Source: Psychrobacter vallis (GTDB lineage Bacteria > Pseudomonadota > Gammaproteobacteria > Pseudomonadales > Moraxellaceae). From it: 64,000 nt of DNA. The notes under the pieces are model-generated. The model was not told where the DNA came from. It searched no databases and saw nothing but the letters and a program-made list of their open reading frames with translations. The stretch covers positions 62,001 through 126,000 of the forward strand of contig NZ_CAJHBU010000006.1 of the NCBI RefSeq assembly GCF_904846715.1, given 5' to 3'. Position 1 is the first letter of the stretch. Each line of letters opens with the position of its first letter. Positions 25,452-34,869 of the stretch are shown piece by piece. A program made the translations under genes and the position numbers.

Positions 25452-25483
25452 AATAAGCCCAAATAGACATATTTGGGCTTATT
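25452..25483 (+). terminator. Probable terminator of ridA
   Basis: A perfect 13-bp stem AATAAGCCCAAAT/ATTTGGGCTTATT with a 6-base loop lies 42 bases after the ridA stop. The following bases (GCTGTTAT) are not a strong U-run. It abuts the repeat element at 25489. Confidence 0.6.
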
Positions 25484-25488
25484 GCTGT

Positions 25489-25634
25489 TATAGTCGATTC
25501 TAAATAAAACAGAACCATTATATTCCAACGCTGAACTGGTATAAATTTTCCTTGCTTGCTGTGCCTACGCAGACAGAGGCTGCGGAAAATTCATTCCAGT
25601 CCAGCTGACTCGTTTTTATACTGAACTCACTATA
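25489..25634 (-). repeat. Interspersed intergenic repeat, copy A
   Basis: A 146-bp member of a repeat family found five times in this window. One end reads TATAGTCGATTCTAAATAAA and the other, on the opposite strand, TATAGTGAGTTCAGTATAAA, giving imperfect terminal inverted repeats. The core on the minus strand has CAGCCTCTGTCTGCGTAGGC and ACAGCAAGCAAGGAAAATTT. It lies between the ridA terminator and priA. Confidence 0.8.
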
Positions 25635-25679
25635 TCCTTTCATTACTATTTAACTGTCTAAAAGCGATGGGTGCATTTT

Positions 25680-27977
25680 ATGTTGGTACAAGTTGCTCTG
25701 CCAGTGCCTCTTTATCGGGTGTTTGACTATAGTCTACCAGCAGACATGAGCACTTTGCCCAATGCCACTTCAACGCAGGTACCGCAAATTGGTAGCCGCG
25801 TCGAGGTATCCTTTGGTCGTCAAACCTTAATTGGTATCGTCGTAAGCCATATTGCTAAGACCGACAGTGGCGTACCTATCAACAAGCTAAAACCTATTAA
25901 TCAATGTCTAGATGCTGAGCCAATTTTGGATGCCAGCATGCTAAAAATGGCCAATTGGCTCGCACGTTACTATCACTATCCACTCGGTGACGTGTTAGCG
26001 GTCATGCTGCCAAGCTTGGTTCGTCAAGGCAAACCGTTGGATTTACTGATTACGCATTGGCGGATTTTACCTCATATTACCAATGATGACTTTCGCGCCA
26101 ATGCCAAAAAACAAAAGCAGCAGTTCGATATGCTCAAACTACATGGTACGCGCGGTGCTAGCGAAGATGTGCTACTACTAGAAGGCATGCAGCGGTCATT
26201 CTTAAAGACGCTCGAAGACAAAGGTCTTATCGAACGCTATATTGAACCAAAACAAGCACCCTCGTCTGTCAAATTGGCCAAAATGCCACTGGATCTAAAT
26301 ACAGAGCAGCAGCTTGCCGTTGATATGATTCTTGCTGCTCATAAATCACAGCGTTATACTGGGTTTTTGTTAAATGGTATTACGGGCAGTGGCAAGACTG
26401 AGGTCTATCTACAAGCGATGCAAGCCGTACTAGAAGCGGGAAAGCAGGTCTTGATTTTAGTACCAGAGATTGGTTTGACACCGCAGACGCGCGCGCGTTT
26501 TGCCAGCCGCTTTGCCGCGCATATCGTGTTGTTGCATTCAGGAATGAACAACACCCATCGCTTACAAGGATGGCAAGACTGCCGTACTGGACATGCACAA
26601 ATCATCATTGGTACGCGATCAGCCGTGCTATATCCTTTTGCAGATTTGGGACTTATCGTCGTTGATGAGGCTCATGATGGCTCTTATAAACAACAAGACA
26701 CCTTGCGTTATCATGCTGCTGATGTGGCACTGTATCGCGGATTACAAGCCAATATCCCTGTCGTTCTTGGTACGGCGACTCCTTCTCTTGAGCACTTAAA
26801 ATTAGTCGATGATGGCAAGCTGATAGAGTGCCAATTGCTGACTCGACCCGGCAATGCTGAGCCTGCGACCATGCAGCTCATTGATGCGCGACTGCAAACC
26901 ACGCATCAACAAACCACCGATGATGGCACGCGTTATGATACGGGACTGACAGACAAATTAATTGGGGCAATACGGCAAACACTAGAGGCTGGCGATCAAG
27001 TACTGATATTTTTGAACCGTCGCGGCTATGCTCCTGTCCTGTTATGCGAGGCTTGCGGTTGGCAAGCAGATTGTCCACGCTGTGATGCTCATCTGACCGT
27101 TCATTATAATAGCCAAGCTCAGCACAGTCATTATGCAAGCAATGCTTATTTGAAGTGCCATCATTGCGACTGGCAAGCCTACATCCCTACCGTGTGCCCA
27201 GATTGTGGCAGTCAAAATTTAGATGCCAAAGGTATGGGTACCACCAGACTGAGTGAAAATCTGCACGCGATTTTTGCCAATCCGCAAACCAGTAAAGAGC
27301 TTTACCCCATTATCCAAATTGATCGTGACACCACAAGGCGTAAAGACAGCTGGGAAAACATTTATCAGCGTATCAATGAAGGCAAACCTGCGATATTGGT
27401 CGGCACGCAAATGGTGGCCAAAGGTCATCATTTCCCCAATGTCACGCTCGTCTGCCTGCCCAATGCCGATCGTGGGTTTTTGTCCGCAGACTTTCGCTCG
27501 CCAGAACACACCGCCCAACTGATGATTCAGGTCGCAGGGCGTGCTGGACGCGGTGACAAGGCTGGACGCGTATTGATTCAAACACTGCAACCGGACAATG
27601 AATTGTTATTAAAGCTGGTCAAAGATGGTTACCTATCATTTGCGCGGGAATTGCTACAAGAACGCAAACTGATGGGTCTGCCACCTCATAGCTATGCTGC
27701 ACTGATACGCTGTGAAGGCAAAACGCTGGCGGCAACCACGCAAGCACTGAAAGATGCCATTGCCATTCTTCCAACTGCGCATCATCTTGCCGTACTGGGC
27801 CCTATAGACGCGCCGATGAGTAAAAAGAACAGCCGCTATCACGTTCAGTTATTGCTATTGGCCAAGGATCGCCGACAATTGCATCATATATTGAGCCAAT
27901 GGTGGCAACCCATACTTGCTTTACCAAGCGCGAAATACCTAAAACTCACTTTAGACATTGATCCTGTGGGTTGGTAA
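25680..27977 (+). CDS. priA: Primosomal helicase PriA
   Basis: 3'-5' superfamily 2 DNA helicase that restarts stalled replication forks by loading the primosome. The N-terminal DNA-binding domain begins MLVQVALPVPLYRVFDYSLP. The helicase shows Walker A GITGSGKTEVY, DEAH in VVDEAHDGSYKQQ, and motif III GTATPS. A zinc module supplies eight cysteines (CEACGWQADCPRCD, then CHHCDW and CPDCG). Motif V/VI appear as GTQMVAKGHHFPNV and IQVAGRAGRGDKAG. Length is 765 aa from the ATG at 25680; a GTG at 25671 is an alternative that adds three residues. A repeat element lies immediately upstream. Confidence 0.97.
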   Translation: MLVQVALPVPLYRVFDYSLPADMSTLPNATSTQVPQIGSRVEVSFGRQTLIGIVVSHIAKTDSGVPINKLKPINQCLDAEPILDASMLKMANWLARYYHYPLGDVLAVMLPSLVRQGKPLDLLITHWRILPHITNDDFRANAKKQKQQFDMLKLHGTRGASEDVLLLEGMQRSFLKTLEDKGLIERYIEPKQAPSSVKLAKMPLDLNTEQQLAVDMILAAHKSQRYTGFLLNGITGSGKTEVYLQAMQAVLEAGKQVLILVPEIGLTPQTRARFASRFAAHIVLLHSGMNNTHRLQGWQDCRTGHAQIIIGTRSAVLYPFADLGLIVVDEAHDGSYKQQDTLRYHAADVALYRGLQANIPVVLGTATPSLEHLKLVDDGKLIECQLLTRPGNAEPATMQLIDARLQTTHQQTTDDGTRYDTGLTDKLIGAIRQTLEAGDQVLIFLNRRGYAPVLLCEACGWQADCPRCDAHLTVHYNSQAQHSHYASNAYLKCHHCDWQAYIPTVCPDCGSQNLDAKGMGTTRLSENLHAIFANPQTSKELYPIIQIDRDTTRRKDSWENIYQRINEGKPAILVGTQMVAKGHHFPNVTLVCLPNADRGFLSADFRSPEHTAQLMIQVAGRAGRGDKAGRVLIQTLQPDNELLLKLVKDGYLSFARELLQERKLMGLPPHSYAALIRCEGKTLAATTQALKDAIAILPTAHHLAVLGPIDAPMSKKNSRYHVQLLLLAKDRRQLHHILSQWWQPILALPSAKYLKLTLDIDPVGW

Positions 27978-28205
27978 TGTAAACCTTATGAATTGCTAAC
28001 TACCCTGCTGTTATAACCTACTTTTTTATTTTTAATGAATCATATCGTCTGTATGCATTGTTTTTACTTCGCTGTTACAGCTGCTAAGACTCGACTATGT
28101 TACATTTATAACAGCTATTTGACTTTTTTGTAGAAAGTTTACTGTCACTTTTTATAGAGTAAATGTGGATTGCTCCATTCATTGTCCACGAACGCGAGTA
28201 TTGTT

Positions 28206-29378
28206 ATGACTCCAAAAAGTTCACAACCTAAACAAAATGCTCCTGCGCGGCAAGACACTACTGACACGCATCAAAACGATGAAAATCATACCTATACGCA
28301 CAATGAGTCGAATACTCAGGATTACGGCAGCCATTTAGAGCAGACAACGTCTTCACAAGATACCAAAGGCTATCAGCGGACATTGCTCATTAGTTTTGTC
28401 ATTATTACCAGCTACATGTTTATCGAAGCCATTGGTGGGTGGCTCACAGGCAGCTTGGCGCTATTATCAGATGCCGGTCACATGCTAAGCGACGCGATAG
28501 CACTTGGCGCCACCTTAATGGCCTTTAAAATTGGCGAAAAAGCCGCCACTCATCAAAAAACATTTGGCTATAAGCGCTTTGAGATTTTGGTTGCTGGCGT
28601 GAATGGTGCCACTTTGATTATCATCGCCCTGATGATTTTTTATGAAGCAATCAAACGCTTCAATTCACCCTCCGAAATTGCGACCCAAGGGATGCTGATC
28701 ATTGCCGTTGTCGGCATGTTGGTCAATATTTTGGTCGCTTGGCTCATGCATCGAGGCAGCCATAGTAACGATGAACATGGACACAATCATGGGTCAAATT
28801 CCGCCAAATCATCTGTTACTAAGCCATCGGATAATAAAGAACCAATTAATCTCAATATGCAAAGTGCTTACTTGCATGTATTGAGCGATTTGCTAGGTTC
28901 AGTTGCTGCTATCATTGCTGCATTATTGATGATGGGATTTGGTTGGGTATGGGCGGATGCGGCAGCCTCAGTGATTGTGGCCATGCTTATATTAGTGAGT
29001 GGTTACCGCGTCGTCCGCGATTCGGTACACATTTTAATGGAAGGCACACCTGCTAATATATCGTTACCCAATGTTGAGCAAAAGCTACTCGCTCACCCGC
29101 AAGTAAATGCCGTCCATGACCTGCATGTCTGGAGCATTACGAGTGGCTTAAATGCGCTCTCTTGCCACGTCGTTGTCGATGGCGACATGAGCATTCATGA
29201 ATCGAGCAACCTAATCTCTGAGCTTGAACACCGTCTATCAGACCTTGGCATCCATCACGCCACCATTCAAGTTGAATGCGCATCACACCCACAACACGAA
29301 ACACATAGTGATGCCTTGATTTGTAATATTTCAACGCAGCCAATCAATAATAACGGCCACATTGGTCATAACCACTGA
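28206..29378 (+). CDS. Cation diffusion facilitator (ZitB/CzcD-type zinc exporter)
   Basis: Proton-coupled metal exporter of the CDF family, probably for Zn2+. A 60-residue polar N-terminus precedes six TM helices. The first metal-site motif is SDAGHMLSDAIALGA (HxxxD), and the second lies in YLHVLSDLLGSVAAIIAA. A His-rich cytosolic loop (HRGSHSNDEHGHNHGSN) sits between TM4 and TM5. The C-terminal cytoplasmic domain begins near VEQKLLAHPQVNAVHDLHVWSITSGLNALSCHVV, and the tail ends in HNGHIGHNH-like histidines. The ATG at 28206 is preferred over a TTG at 28170 (no support for the extra 12 residues). It is monocistronic, and a repeat copy lies downstream. Confidence 0.93.
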   Translation: MTPKSSQPKQNAPARQDTTDTHQNDENHTYTHNESNTQDYGSHLEQTTSSQDTKGYQRTLLISFVIITSYMFIEAIGGWLTGSLALLSDAGHMLSDAIALGATLMAFKIGEKAATHQKTFGYKRFEILVAGVNGATLIIIALMIFYEAIKRFNSPSEIATQGMLIIAVVGMLVNILVAWLMHRGSHSNDEHGHNHGSNSAKSSVTKPSDNKEPINLNMQSAYLHVLSDLLGSVAAIIAALLMMGFGWVWADAAASVIVAMLILVSGYRVVRDSVHILMEGTPANISLPNVEQKLLAHPQVNAVHDLHVWSITSGLNALSCHVVVDGDMSIHESSNLISELEHRLSDLGIHHATIQVECASHPQHETHSDALICNISTQPINNNGHIGHNH

Positions 29379-29780
29379 GAAATCAATCAAACTTTTTATC
29401 GAATTATCAAACGCCTACGGGCTAACAGAAAGTATAGTGAGTTCAGTATAAAAACCAGTCAGCGGGGCTGGTATGCTTATCTTTAAACGAGAAGTTTCGT
29501 AGCATCGAGACTGCGCAGGCACAGCAAGCCAGAAAAATTTATACCTGTTCAACGCTCGAATATAATGGATTTGTTTTATTTAGAATCAACTATATTAGAG
29601 CTGGCACGATATTTATCATTTTCATCATCGCCTTAAGCCTTCAAAAAACGAAATTTAAAAGCGTTTATGTGGTTATAATAACAACTGGTTGATGATAACA
29701 AGTGACCCATCCGAACGTCGTTTGACTTTAAGCTCCATACTAATGAGTATTTTTTATTTACCAATTGATGACTGTCCATT
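29379..29780. other. Gap holding repeat copy B
   Basis: A 402-bp gap with repeat copy B (29433-29594). The remainder upstream of the 29781 gene is AT-rich; GGTTATAATAAC gives a perfect TATAAT at 29674-29679 with no acceptable -35. No additional ORF is convincing. Confidence 0.5.
29433..29594 (+). repeat. Interspersed intergenic repeat, copy B
   Basis: A 162-bp member of the family. It starts TATAGTGAGTTCAGTATAAA and ends, on the other strand, TATAGTTGATTCTAAATAAA. The core reads GAGACTGCGCAGGCACAGCA followed by AGCCAGAAAAATTTATACC. An insert, GCTTATCTTTAAACGAGAAG, is shared in inverted orientation with copy C. Confidence 0.85.
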
Positions 29781-30485
29781 ATGTCTAAACGCTCAGCGCC
29801 CTTTGTCGCCCCAGATCATATTGAAGACCCCACATCAAAAGATGGCAAAAAACACGCCAAGGTTTTGCTATCGACGCTGCAAGAGGACATTGCCAGCTTT
29901 CGAGATACGCAGTTTCCACCTGATGTTTTGCGTCAAATTCGCGACATGCCTATTTATGAAGGCAACTTAGCCGAGGTACAAGCGTATCAACAGCGCTGGC
30001 AACCTTTTCTGGCGCGCGCAATGGACTTTTACCCCGCTGCTGATCTGCCACCCGACTATCTACCACTACCTGCCAGCCTTGAGATACCGCAGTTTATTTA
30101 TCATGTGCAACGCTTGCATCTGACTAAAACTCGAGCCAAGGAATCCAAAAGCTTTGGCTCAGTAGGCGCGCTCACTGACAAGTGTGGTGATTATACAGCT
30201 GATGAAATTGCCCGTATGTCAGCCGTGTTTGATAGTGATGAGGAAGCGCGTTTGGTGGCACATCGTGAGTTTATCGATTTGCGGGCTTATGTATTTTGCC
30301 GTGACAATAAAGGCGAGATGTTGGAACCTGAGCGGGTACGCTTTTATCGCACTGGCCTCATTGTTCATGCACTGCCTGACTTTAAAATCGTAGACAGTCG
30401 GCAGACGCCGCGCAAACGCCGTAATGATGCCTATAGCAACCCACTGGCAGACAATGGCATCTGGAAAATTTACCGCAAAAAATAA
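29781..30485 (+). CDS. Conserved-looking protein of unknown function (234 aa)
   Basis: Soluble 234-aa protein with no signal peptide or membrane segment and no family I recognise. Features: Lys/Asp-rich N-terminus (PDHIEDPTSKDGKKHAKVLL), a Trp/Pro-rich central part (WQPFLARAMDFYPAADLPPD), an acidic segment (FDSDEEARLVAHREFIDLR), and a basic end (SRQTPRKRRNDAYS, terminal KIYRKK). The start ATG at 29781 (MSKRSAPFVAPD) lacks a strong ribosome site. It precedes the CPA2 antiporter gene by 91 bp and may be cotranscribed; no functional link follows from this. Confidence 0.75.
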   Translation: MSKRSAPFVAPDHIEDPTSKDGKKHAKVLLSTLQEDIASFRDTQFPPDVLRQIRDMPIYEGNLAEVQAYQQRWQPFLARAMDFYPAADLPPDYLPLPASLEIPQFIYHVQRLHLTKTRAKESKSFGSVGALTDKCGDYTADEIARMSAVFDSDEEARLVAHREFIDLRAYVFCRDNKGEMLEPERVRFYRTGLIVHALPDFKIVDSRQTPRKRRNDAYSNPLADNGIWKIYRKK

Positions 30486-30576
30486 CTGACGTCGACGCTA
30501 TATTATTTTTGCCATAATCGTTTTTGTCATAGTCGCTTTATATTGCTCATTTTATTGCCACCTTTAAGGATACAAG

Positions 30577-32469
30577 ATGTTCGCTGCCGCCGCCGGCTCA
30601 CCAAATTTAATGTTACAAGCTACGATTTTCTTGGGTGCAGCGTTGCTCTTTGTACCCCTTGGCAAGCGTTTTGGTATTGCGACCGTATTGGGCTACCTCA
30701 TCACAGGGCTGATACTGGGCCCAAGTGCTTTAGATGTCGCGGGCGATGCTGAGAGCTTATTGCATTTTTCTGAGTTTGGCGTAGTCATGCTGCTGTTCAT
30801 CATTGGGCTTGAGCTGCAGCCTTCGAGATTGTGGGCGCTACGCCGTTCGATATTTGTGCTGGGTGGTCTGCAAGTCGGTTTGACTGGCACGCTATTGATG
30901 GGAATTTTGCATCAGTTTTTTGGCTTACAACTGGATACTGCTTTTATCGTAGGCTTTGGCCTTGCGCTCTCCTCCACAGCTTTTGTCCTACAAATAATGA
31001 CTGAAAAGCAGCAGCTCTCGAGCACTCATGGGCGTGAAGCTTTCACGATATTACTGTTTCAAGATATTGCTGTCATTCCTTTACTCGCCGTCATTCCCTT
31101 CTTGTCAGGCGTGCGTGAACAAACCTATGACTTGATCTATTTTGGCAAAGTTTTTGCCGTTTTTGCCGGACTTATTTTTGCCAGCCGCTATATTATTCGA
31201 CCATTTTTTAAATTTGTGGCCTCAAGTGGCGCCTCAGAACTACTGACAGCAGTTGCCTTATTTATCGTCATGGGTGTGTCCATCTTGATGGGGCAAATTG
31301 GTTTATCAATGGCATTAGGCGCATTTTTGACCGGCGTCTTGCTTGCGGATTCTGAATACCGCCATGAATTAGAAGCCAGTATCGAGCCTTTCAAAGGATT
31401 GTTACTGGGTCTATTCTTTATGTCGGTTGGTATGCTCACTGACGTCAAACTCATTTTGTCAGAGCCTGTCTTTATTATTGGCTGTGCGCTGGCCTTGATG
31501 TTTATTAAGTTTGGCGTTATTGCAGCGATTGCAAAAATATTGGGCAATCGCTGGCCAACCAGTATCAGGCTGGGCGTCACGTTAGCCCAAGGTGGTGAGT
31601 TCGCTTTTGTACTGTTCAGTGTTGCGACCGCTCAGAATGTTCTACGCCCTGAGCTGGCAAATACTCTCAACCTTATCGTAACCATCTCTATGGCGCTCAC
31701 CCCACTGGCGTTTTTATTGTTAGAAAAAGTGGGTGAACCTTTATTTGCCAAAAGCAAACCAAGCCGCGAGTACGATGCCATTCCAGACCACGAGCATCAG
31801 GTGATTATTGCCGGTTTTGGGCGCGTCGGCCAGATTATCGGGCGCGTGCTACGTATGCATAATATCGAATTTACCGCCATTGAGCGTTCTGCCAATCGTG
31901 TCGATTTCGTTCGTAAATTTGGTAACCAAGTTTATTATGGCGATCCAAAGAACCCCGAGATATTACGTGCCGCTGGCATCAGTAAGGCCAAACTCTTTAT
32001 TCTTGCCATTGATGATTTAGAGCGCTCTATCACGACGGCTCAATATTTACGTAAGAATTATCCAGAAATGATCATATTAGCACGTGCTCGTGACCGTCAA
32101 CATTATTACCGTCTACGTGAGGTTGGCGTACGCCATATTTGGCGTGAGACGTATTTATCGTCGTTGGACATGTCGCGTGAATCGCTACAACTGCTCGGTA
32201 TTTCACCAGAAAAGGCACGCGAAACCGTACAAACGTTCCGTGACTATGATGATGATTTGATTGAACGTCAACAAGCTATCTATGACGACGAGGCCAGTAT
32301 GATTGAATCAGCGCAATCGGCGATGGCAGAGCTTGAGAGTTTGTTTGATGAGGATATCGGTAAATCCCGCAAAATGGATTTGAGCGATTTTTATGATGCC
32401 CTAAAAAGCCATGCGACACCCGTTGATGATAAAGACAATGTTAGCACTGATCCTAAAAATTCACCGTAG
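30577..32469 (+). CDS. CPA2-family cation:proton antiporter with TrkA-N (RCK) domain (KefB/KefC-like)
   Basis: A 630-aa monovalent cation:proton antiporter-2 protein. About 12 membrane helices span residues 10-385, with LGYLITGLILGPSALD, FGVVMLLFIIGLELQPSRLW and GLALSSTAFVLQIMTEKQQL, all characteristic of Kef-type carriers. From residue 409 a Rossmann NAD-binding TrkA-N domain starts with VIIAGFGRVGQIIG and continues with VYYGDPKNPEILRAAGISKA. It probably exports K+ or exchanges K+/Na+ for H+; gating by glutathione adducts as in KefB/C is possible but not shown. An acidic tail of about 60 residues ends the protein. It converges on the DUF2628 gene with a 3-bp gap. Confidence 0.92.
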   Translation: MFAAAAGSPNLMLQATIFLGAALLFVPLGKRFGIATVLGYLITGLILGPSALDVAGDAESLLHFSEFGVVMLLFIIGLELQPSRLWALRRSIFVLGGLQVGLTGTLLMGILHQFFGLQLDTAFIVGFGLALSSTAFVLQIMTEKQQLSSTHGREAFTILLFQDIAVIPLLAVIPFLSGVREQTYDLIYFGKVFAVFAGLIFASRYIIRPFFKFVASSGASELLTAVALFIVMGVSILMGQIGLSMALGAFLTGVLLADSEYRHELEASIEPFKGLLLGLFFMSVGMLTDVKLILSEPVFIIGCALALMFIKFGVIAAIAKILGNRWPTSIRLGVTLAQGGEFAFVLFSVATAQNVLRPELANTLNLIVTISMALTPLAFLLLEKVGEPLFAKSKPSREYDAIPDHEHQVIIAGFGRVGQIIGRVLRMHNIEFTAIERSANRVDFVRKFGNQVYYGDPKNPEILRAAGISKAKLFILAIDDLERSITTAQYLRKNYPEMIILARARDRQHYYRLREVGVRHIWRETYLSSLDMSRESLQLLGISPEKARETVQTFRDYDDDLIERQQAIYDDEASMIESAQSAMAELESLFDEDIGKSRKMDLSDFYDALKSHATPVDDKDNVSTDPKNSP

Positions 32470-32472
32470 TGG

Positions 32473-33399
32473 CTAATCTTCATTACAGCTCTCTGGTGCG
32501 AGCTTTTCATTCAGTGAACTCGTACATGACCAATTGTTATTACCTAAATGATAAAAAACCAGTGTCTGATCGTTTAGGTAGCGAATGGGGAACTTGACGT
32601 TCTGAATGGTAGCAATGACAGCACAGTCCGTCTCTGCGACTCCAGCAGCCTTATTGTCAATCTCAATACGCACCTGCTCAGTTTGAGTATTAAACGATAA
32701 GTTGGTCGGACATTGACCAGTTTGCTGATAAATTAATGCGACACGATTTTGGGTTGTTTTGGCAATATCATAAGCATCAAACAACACTTCATTGGCTTTT
32801 GGCTTGGCAATGATGGGTAAAAACTGTACCTTAATCACCATGAGAGCAAAAGCAAAAAAACCAAACCCTAGTGCCAAACCAAACAAGCTCACCCCGCCCT
32901 CTCGACGCAAGTGTGCCTTTTGCTCATTTTCATCTTGCGGATAGTCATTGATAACGTCCGCAATTTCCCGCCGTGCCATCCGATAATAATAAGCGTCTGT
33001 CCAGCGTGCCACCATAAATGACCAAAACAACCAAATAAGTGCGGCAATACCTATCCGCGTGGCCATCTGATACGCATCAGGCACATAAGACATCGCTAAA
33101 AATTCAAATACAACCAACACGATAGCCACATTTAACTGAATAAATGACCACCCTGCCACACTATATACAATCGCATCCATGTAGCGCTTACGATATATCA
33201 GCCACGGAAAGGTGATAAAAAAAGCGGCCCAATGCCAGTTTGGCGACAGATAGCCTTGCTGATCAAATTTCTCAAAGCGTTTCAGATAATAGCGCTGGCT
33301 ACGATGACCGACAAACCATTCATCCAGCTGTTTGCGTTTGGCAGGAGTCAGTTGTTCTTGATAAAACGGTGGTGGCGAGTCCGTCTCAATGAATAGCAT
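32473..33399 (-). CDS. DUF2628 domain membrane protein
   Basis: A 308-aa protein. The N-terminal half carries the DUF2628 signature: YYLKRFEKFDQQGYLSPNWH, then WAAFFITFPWLIYRKRYMDA with an aromatic membrane-interface motif, followed by two or three helices (VAIVLVVFEFLAM, IAALIWLFWSFMVARW). A further helix near residue 175 (FGLALGFGFFAFALMVIKV) precedes a soluble beta-rich, probably periplasmic domain with two cysteine-containing spots (QQTGQCPTNL, AETDCAVIA) and a C-terminal CTSSLNEKLAPESCNED that could form a disulfide. The C-terminal part looks like pilin-type modules attached to DUF2628 in relatives; that reading is inference. Confidence 0.8.
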   Translation of the reverse strand: MLFIETDSPPPFYQEQLTPAKRKQLDEWFVGHRSQRYYLKRFEKFDQQGYLSPNWHWAAFFITFPWLIYRKRYMDAIVYSVAGWSFIQLNVAIVLVVFEFLAMSYVPDAYQMATRIGIAALIWLFWSFMVARWTDAYYYRMARREIADVINDYPQDENEQKAHLRREGGVSLFGLALGFGFFAFALMVIKVQFLPIIAKPKANEVLFDAYDIAKTTQNRVALIYQQTGQCPTNLSFNTQTEQVRIEIDNKAAGVAETDCAVIATIQNVKFPIRYLNDQTLVFYHLGNNNWSCTSSLNEKLAPESCNED

Positions 33400-33489
33400 G
33401 GCAGTACGCTCACTTGGTTGTTAGAAAAACACTCTATCAATTCTGATTACATCATAACGCCAAATCCCCTGTATCGCATAGGAAAACAA

Positions 33490-33630
33490 TATAGTCAGGT
33501 CAATATAAAAAAGCGTCAGCGAGGCTGGGATAAACTTTTTGTCGCCTTTGCCGGCGTAGGCACAGCCAGCCCAGCAGGAAAACCACTAAAATAGGATTGA
33601 ACATTCACACTTGTATAGATTTGACTTATA
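33490..33630 (+). repeat. Interspersed intergenic repeat, copy E (diverged)
   Basis: A 141-bp copy beginning TATAGTCAGGTCAATATAAA with core GCGAGGCTGGGATAAACTTT and GGCGTAGGCACAGCCAGC. The right end is eroded (GATTTGACTTATA). It is the most diverged copy and ends about 40 bases before trmB, so it may overlap that gene's promoter. Confidence 0.7.
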
Positions 33631-33671
33631 ATGAGCGAACCTCACCCACTTAATTAAGCCTTATTAATCTT

Positions 33672-34523
33672 ATGAGTCAACATTCTGATATCAATGACAA
33701 TGCCAACAGTACTATTACTGATGAGCAACCCCTTACTCACACCAACGACAATCAGACCGACGAATCTATCGACATTGATACCAGCACCAGCCATGAAATA
33801 GAGCCTGTCGCTGACAAACACCTACGCATCGTCAATACGTTCATGAAACGGCGTACGCACATGAACAAAAATGCTGAACTGGCACTGACAGATCCAGAGT
33901 TTGCTGAGTACCTAGTCAATAATAGCTTCGGTGATGGCAATCTAGAGGGTATCGACAATTTACGCTCGCTCTTCACTGACAGCCCCAATGGCGCAGATGC
34001 CCCACTGACTTTAGAAATTGGTTTTGGACTGGGTGACTCATTTATTGAGATGGCAGCCGCCGAGCCGACGCGTAATTTTGTGGGTATCGAAGTGCATGAG
34101 CCAGGTATTGGTAAATGTGCTTACATGGCAGGTACGCAAAACCTAACCAATGTCAAAATTATCAACGGTGACGCCATTCAACTGCTTAAACAGTTACCGG
34201 AAAACCACATCGATCGTATTCAACTTTATTTCCCTGACCCGTGGCAGAAAAAACGTCACTATAAGCGCCGTTTCGTCAGCCCTGAGCGGATGACCATCGT
34301 GACTCGTAGCTTAAAACAAGGCGGCTGGTTTCATACCGCAACGGATTGGGAGCATTATGCTTTTTGGATGGTTGAAGTATTAGATGGCTTTGCAGGGTTA
34401 ACCAATCAAGCTGGCGCGGGTAACTTTACTGACCGTCCTGACTTTCGTCCAATGACCAAATTTGAGCGTCGTGGTCTCGAGCGTGGACATGGTGTATGGG
34501 ATTTAATCTATATTAAAGACTAG
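33672..34523 (+). CDS. trmB: tRNA (guanine46-N7)-methyltransferase TrmB
   Basis: SAM-dependent enzyme that makes m7G46 in the tRNA variable loop. Motif I appears as [17 protein letters not shown] near residue 112. The conserved [32 protein letters not shown] (with catalytic Asp and Lys/Arg-rich RNA contact) and [14 protein letters not shown] follow, then the C-terminal [17 protein letters not shown]. Length is 283 aa because of a polar N-terminal extension of about 50 residues. It is closed by a terminator. Confidence 0.96.
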   Translation: MSQHSDINDNANSTITDEQPLTHTNDNQTDESIDIDTSTSHEIEPVADKHLRIVNTFMKRRTHMNKNAELALTDPEFAEYLVNNSFGDGNLEGIDNLRSLFTDSPNGADAPLTLEIGFGLGDSFIEMAAAEPTRNFVGIEVHEPGIGKCAYMAGTQNLTNVKIINGDAIQLLKQLPENHIDRIQLYFPDPWQKKRHYKRRFVSPERMTIVTRSLKQGGWFHTATDWEHYAFWMVEVLDGFAGLTNQAGAGNFTDRPDFRPMTKFERRGLERGHGVWDLIYIKD

Positions 34524-34556
34524 CTCTGACAGTTAAATCTCGATAGTTTTTGACAC

Positions 34557-34584
34557 AGCGGCTAAATCATTTGGCCGCTTTTTT
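34557..34584 (+). terminator. Rho-independent terminator of trmB
   Basis: An 11-bp stem AGCGGCTAAAT/ATTTGGCCGCT with one G-T pair and a one-base gap at the apex (effective small loop) is followed by TTTTT, 33 bases after the trmB stop. Confidence 0.88.
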
Positions 34585-34848
34585 GTGCTTGCCAACTGAC
34601 CACTTACTGTGTTGCATGCTGCTATTTGGTCATTTCCCTGCTATATCGCTTTATCTAGAAGTTTTAAATATTTTTATTATTAAAAATTCATAAAACGGTA
34701 ACATGTGAAACATAGTTATCAATGTAGAATTTTTTGATAAACACATATTTGCAGCAGCGCAAAAAATGCATTATGACCACATCTTTCGATATGCAGTATC
34801 TACGCAAACATCGATGTAATAAGGGCTTCGTGAGTTCTCCCCATAAGC

Positions 34849-34857
34849 TGTGGATAA
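34849..34857 (-). promoter_or_regulatory. DnaA box (TTATCCACA)
   Basis: TGTGGATAA on the plus strand is a perfect R1-type DnaA box on the minus strand. It is paired with a second box 12 bases further on. Confidence 0.8.
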
Positions 34858-34860
34858 CCC

Positions 34861-34869
34861 TGTGTATAA
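34861..34869 (-). promoter_or_regulatory. DnaA box (TTATACACA)
   Basis: TGTGTATAA on the plus strand is a perfect match to TTWTNCACA in the same orientation as the neighbouring box, with a three-base gap (CCC) between them. Confidence 0.75.

Noticed and set aside
28010..28115. GCTGTTATAA and TTATAACAGC inverted repeat between priA and the zinc exporter gene
   Set aside because: The 10-base arms are about 90 bases apart with no other structure; AT-rich chance match is likely.
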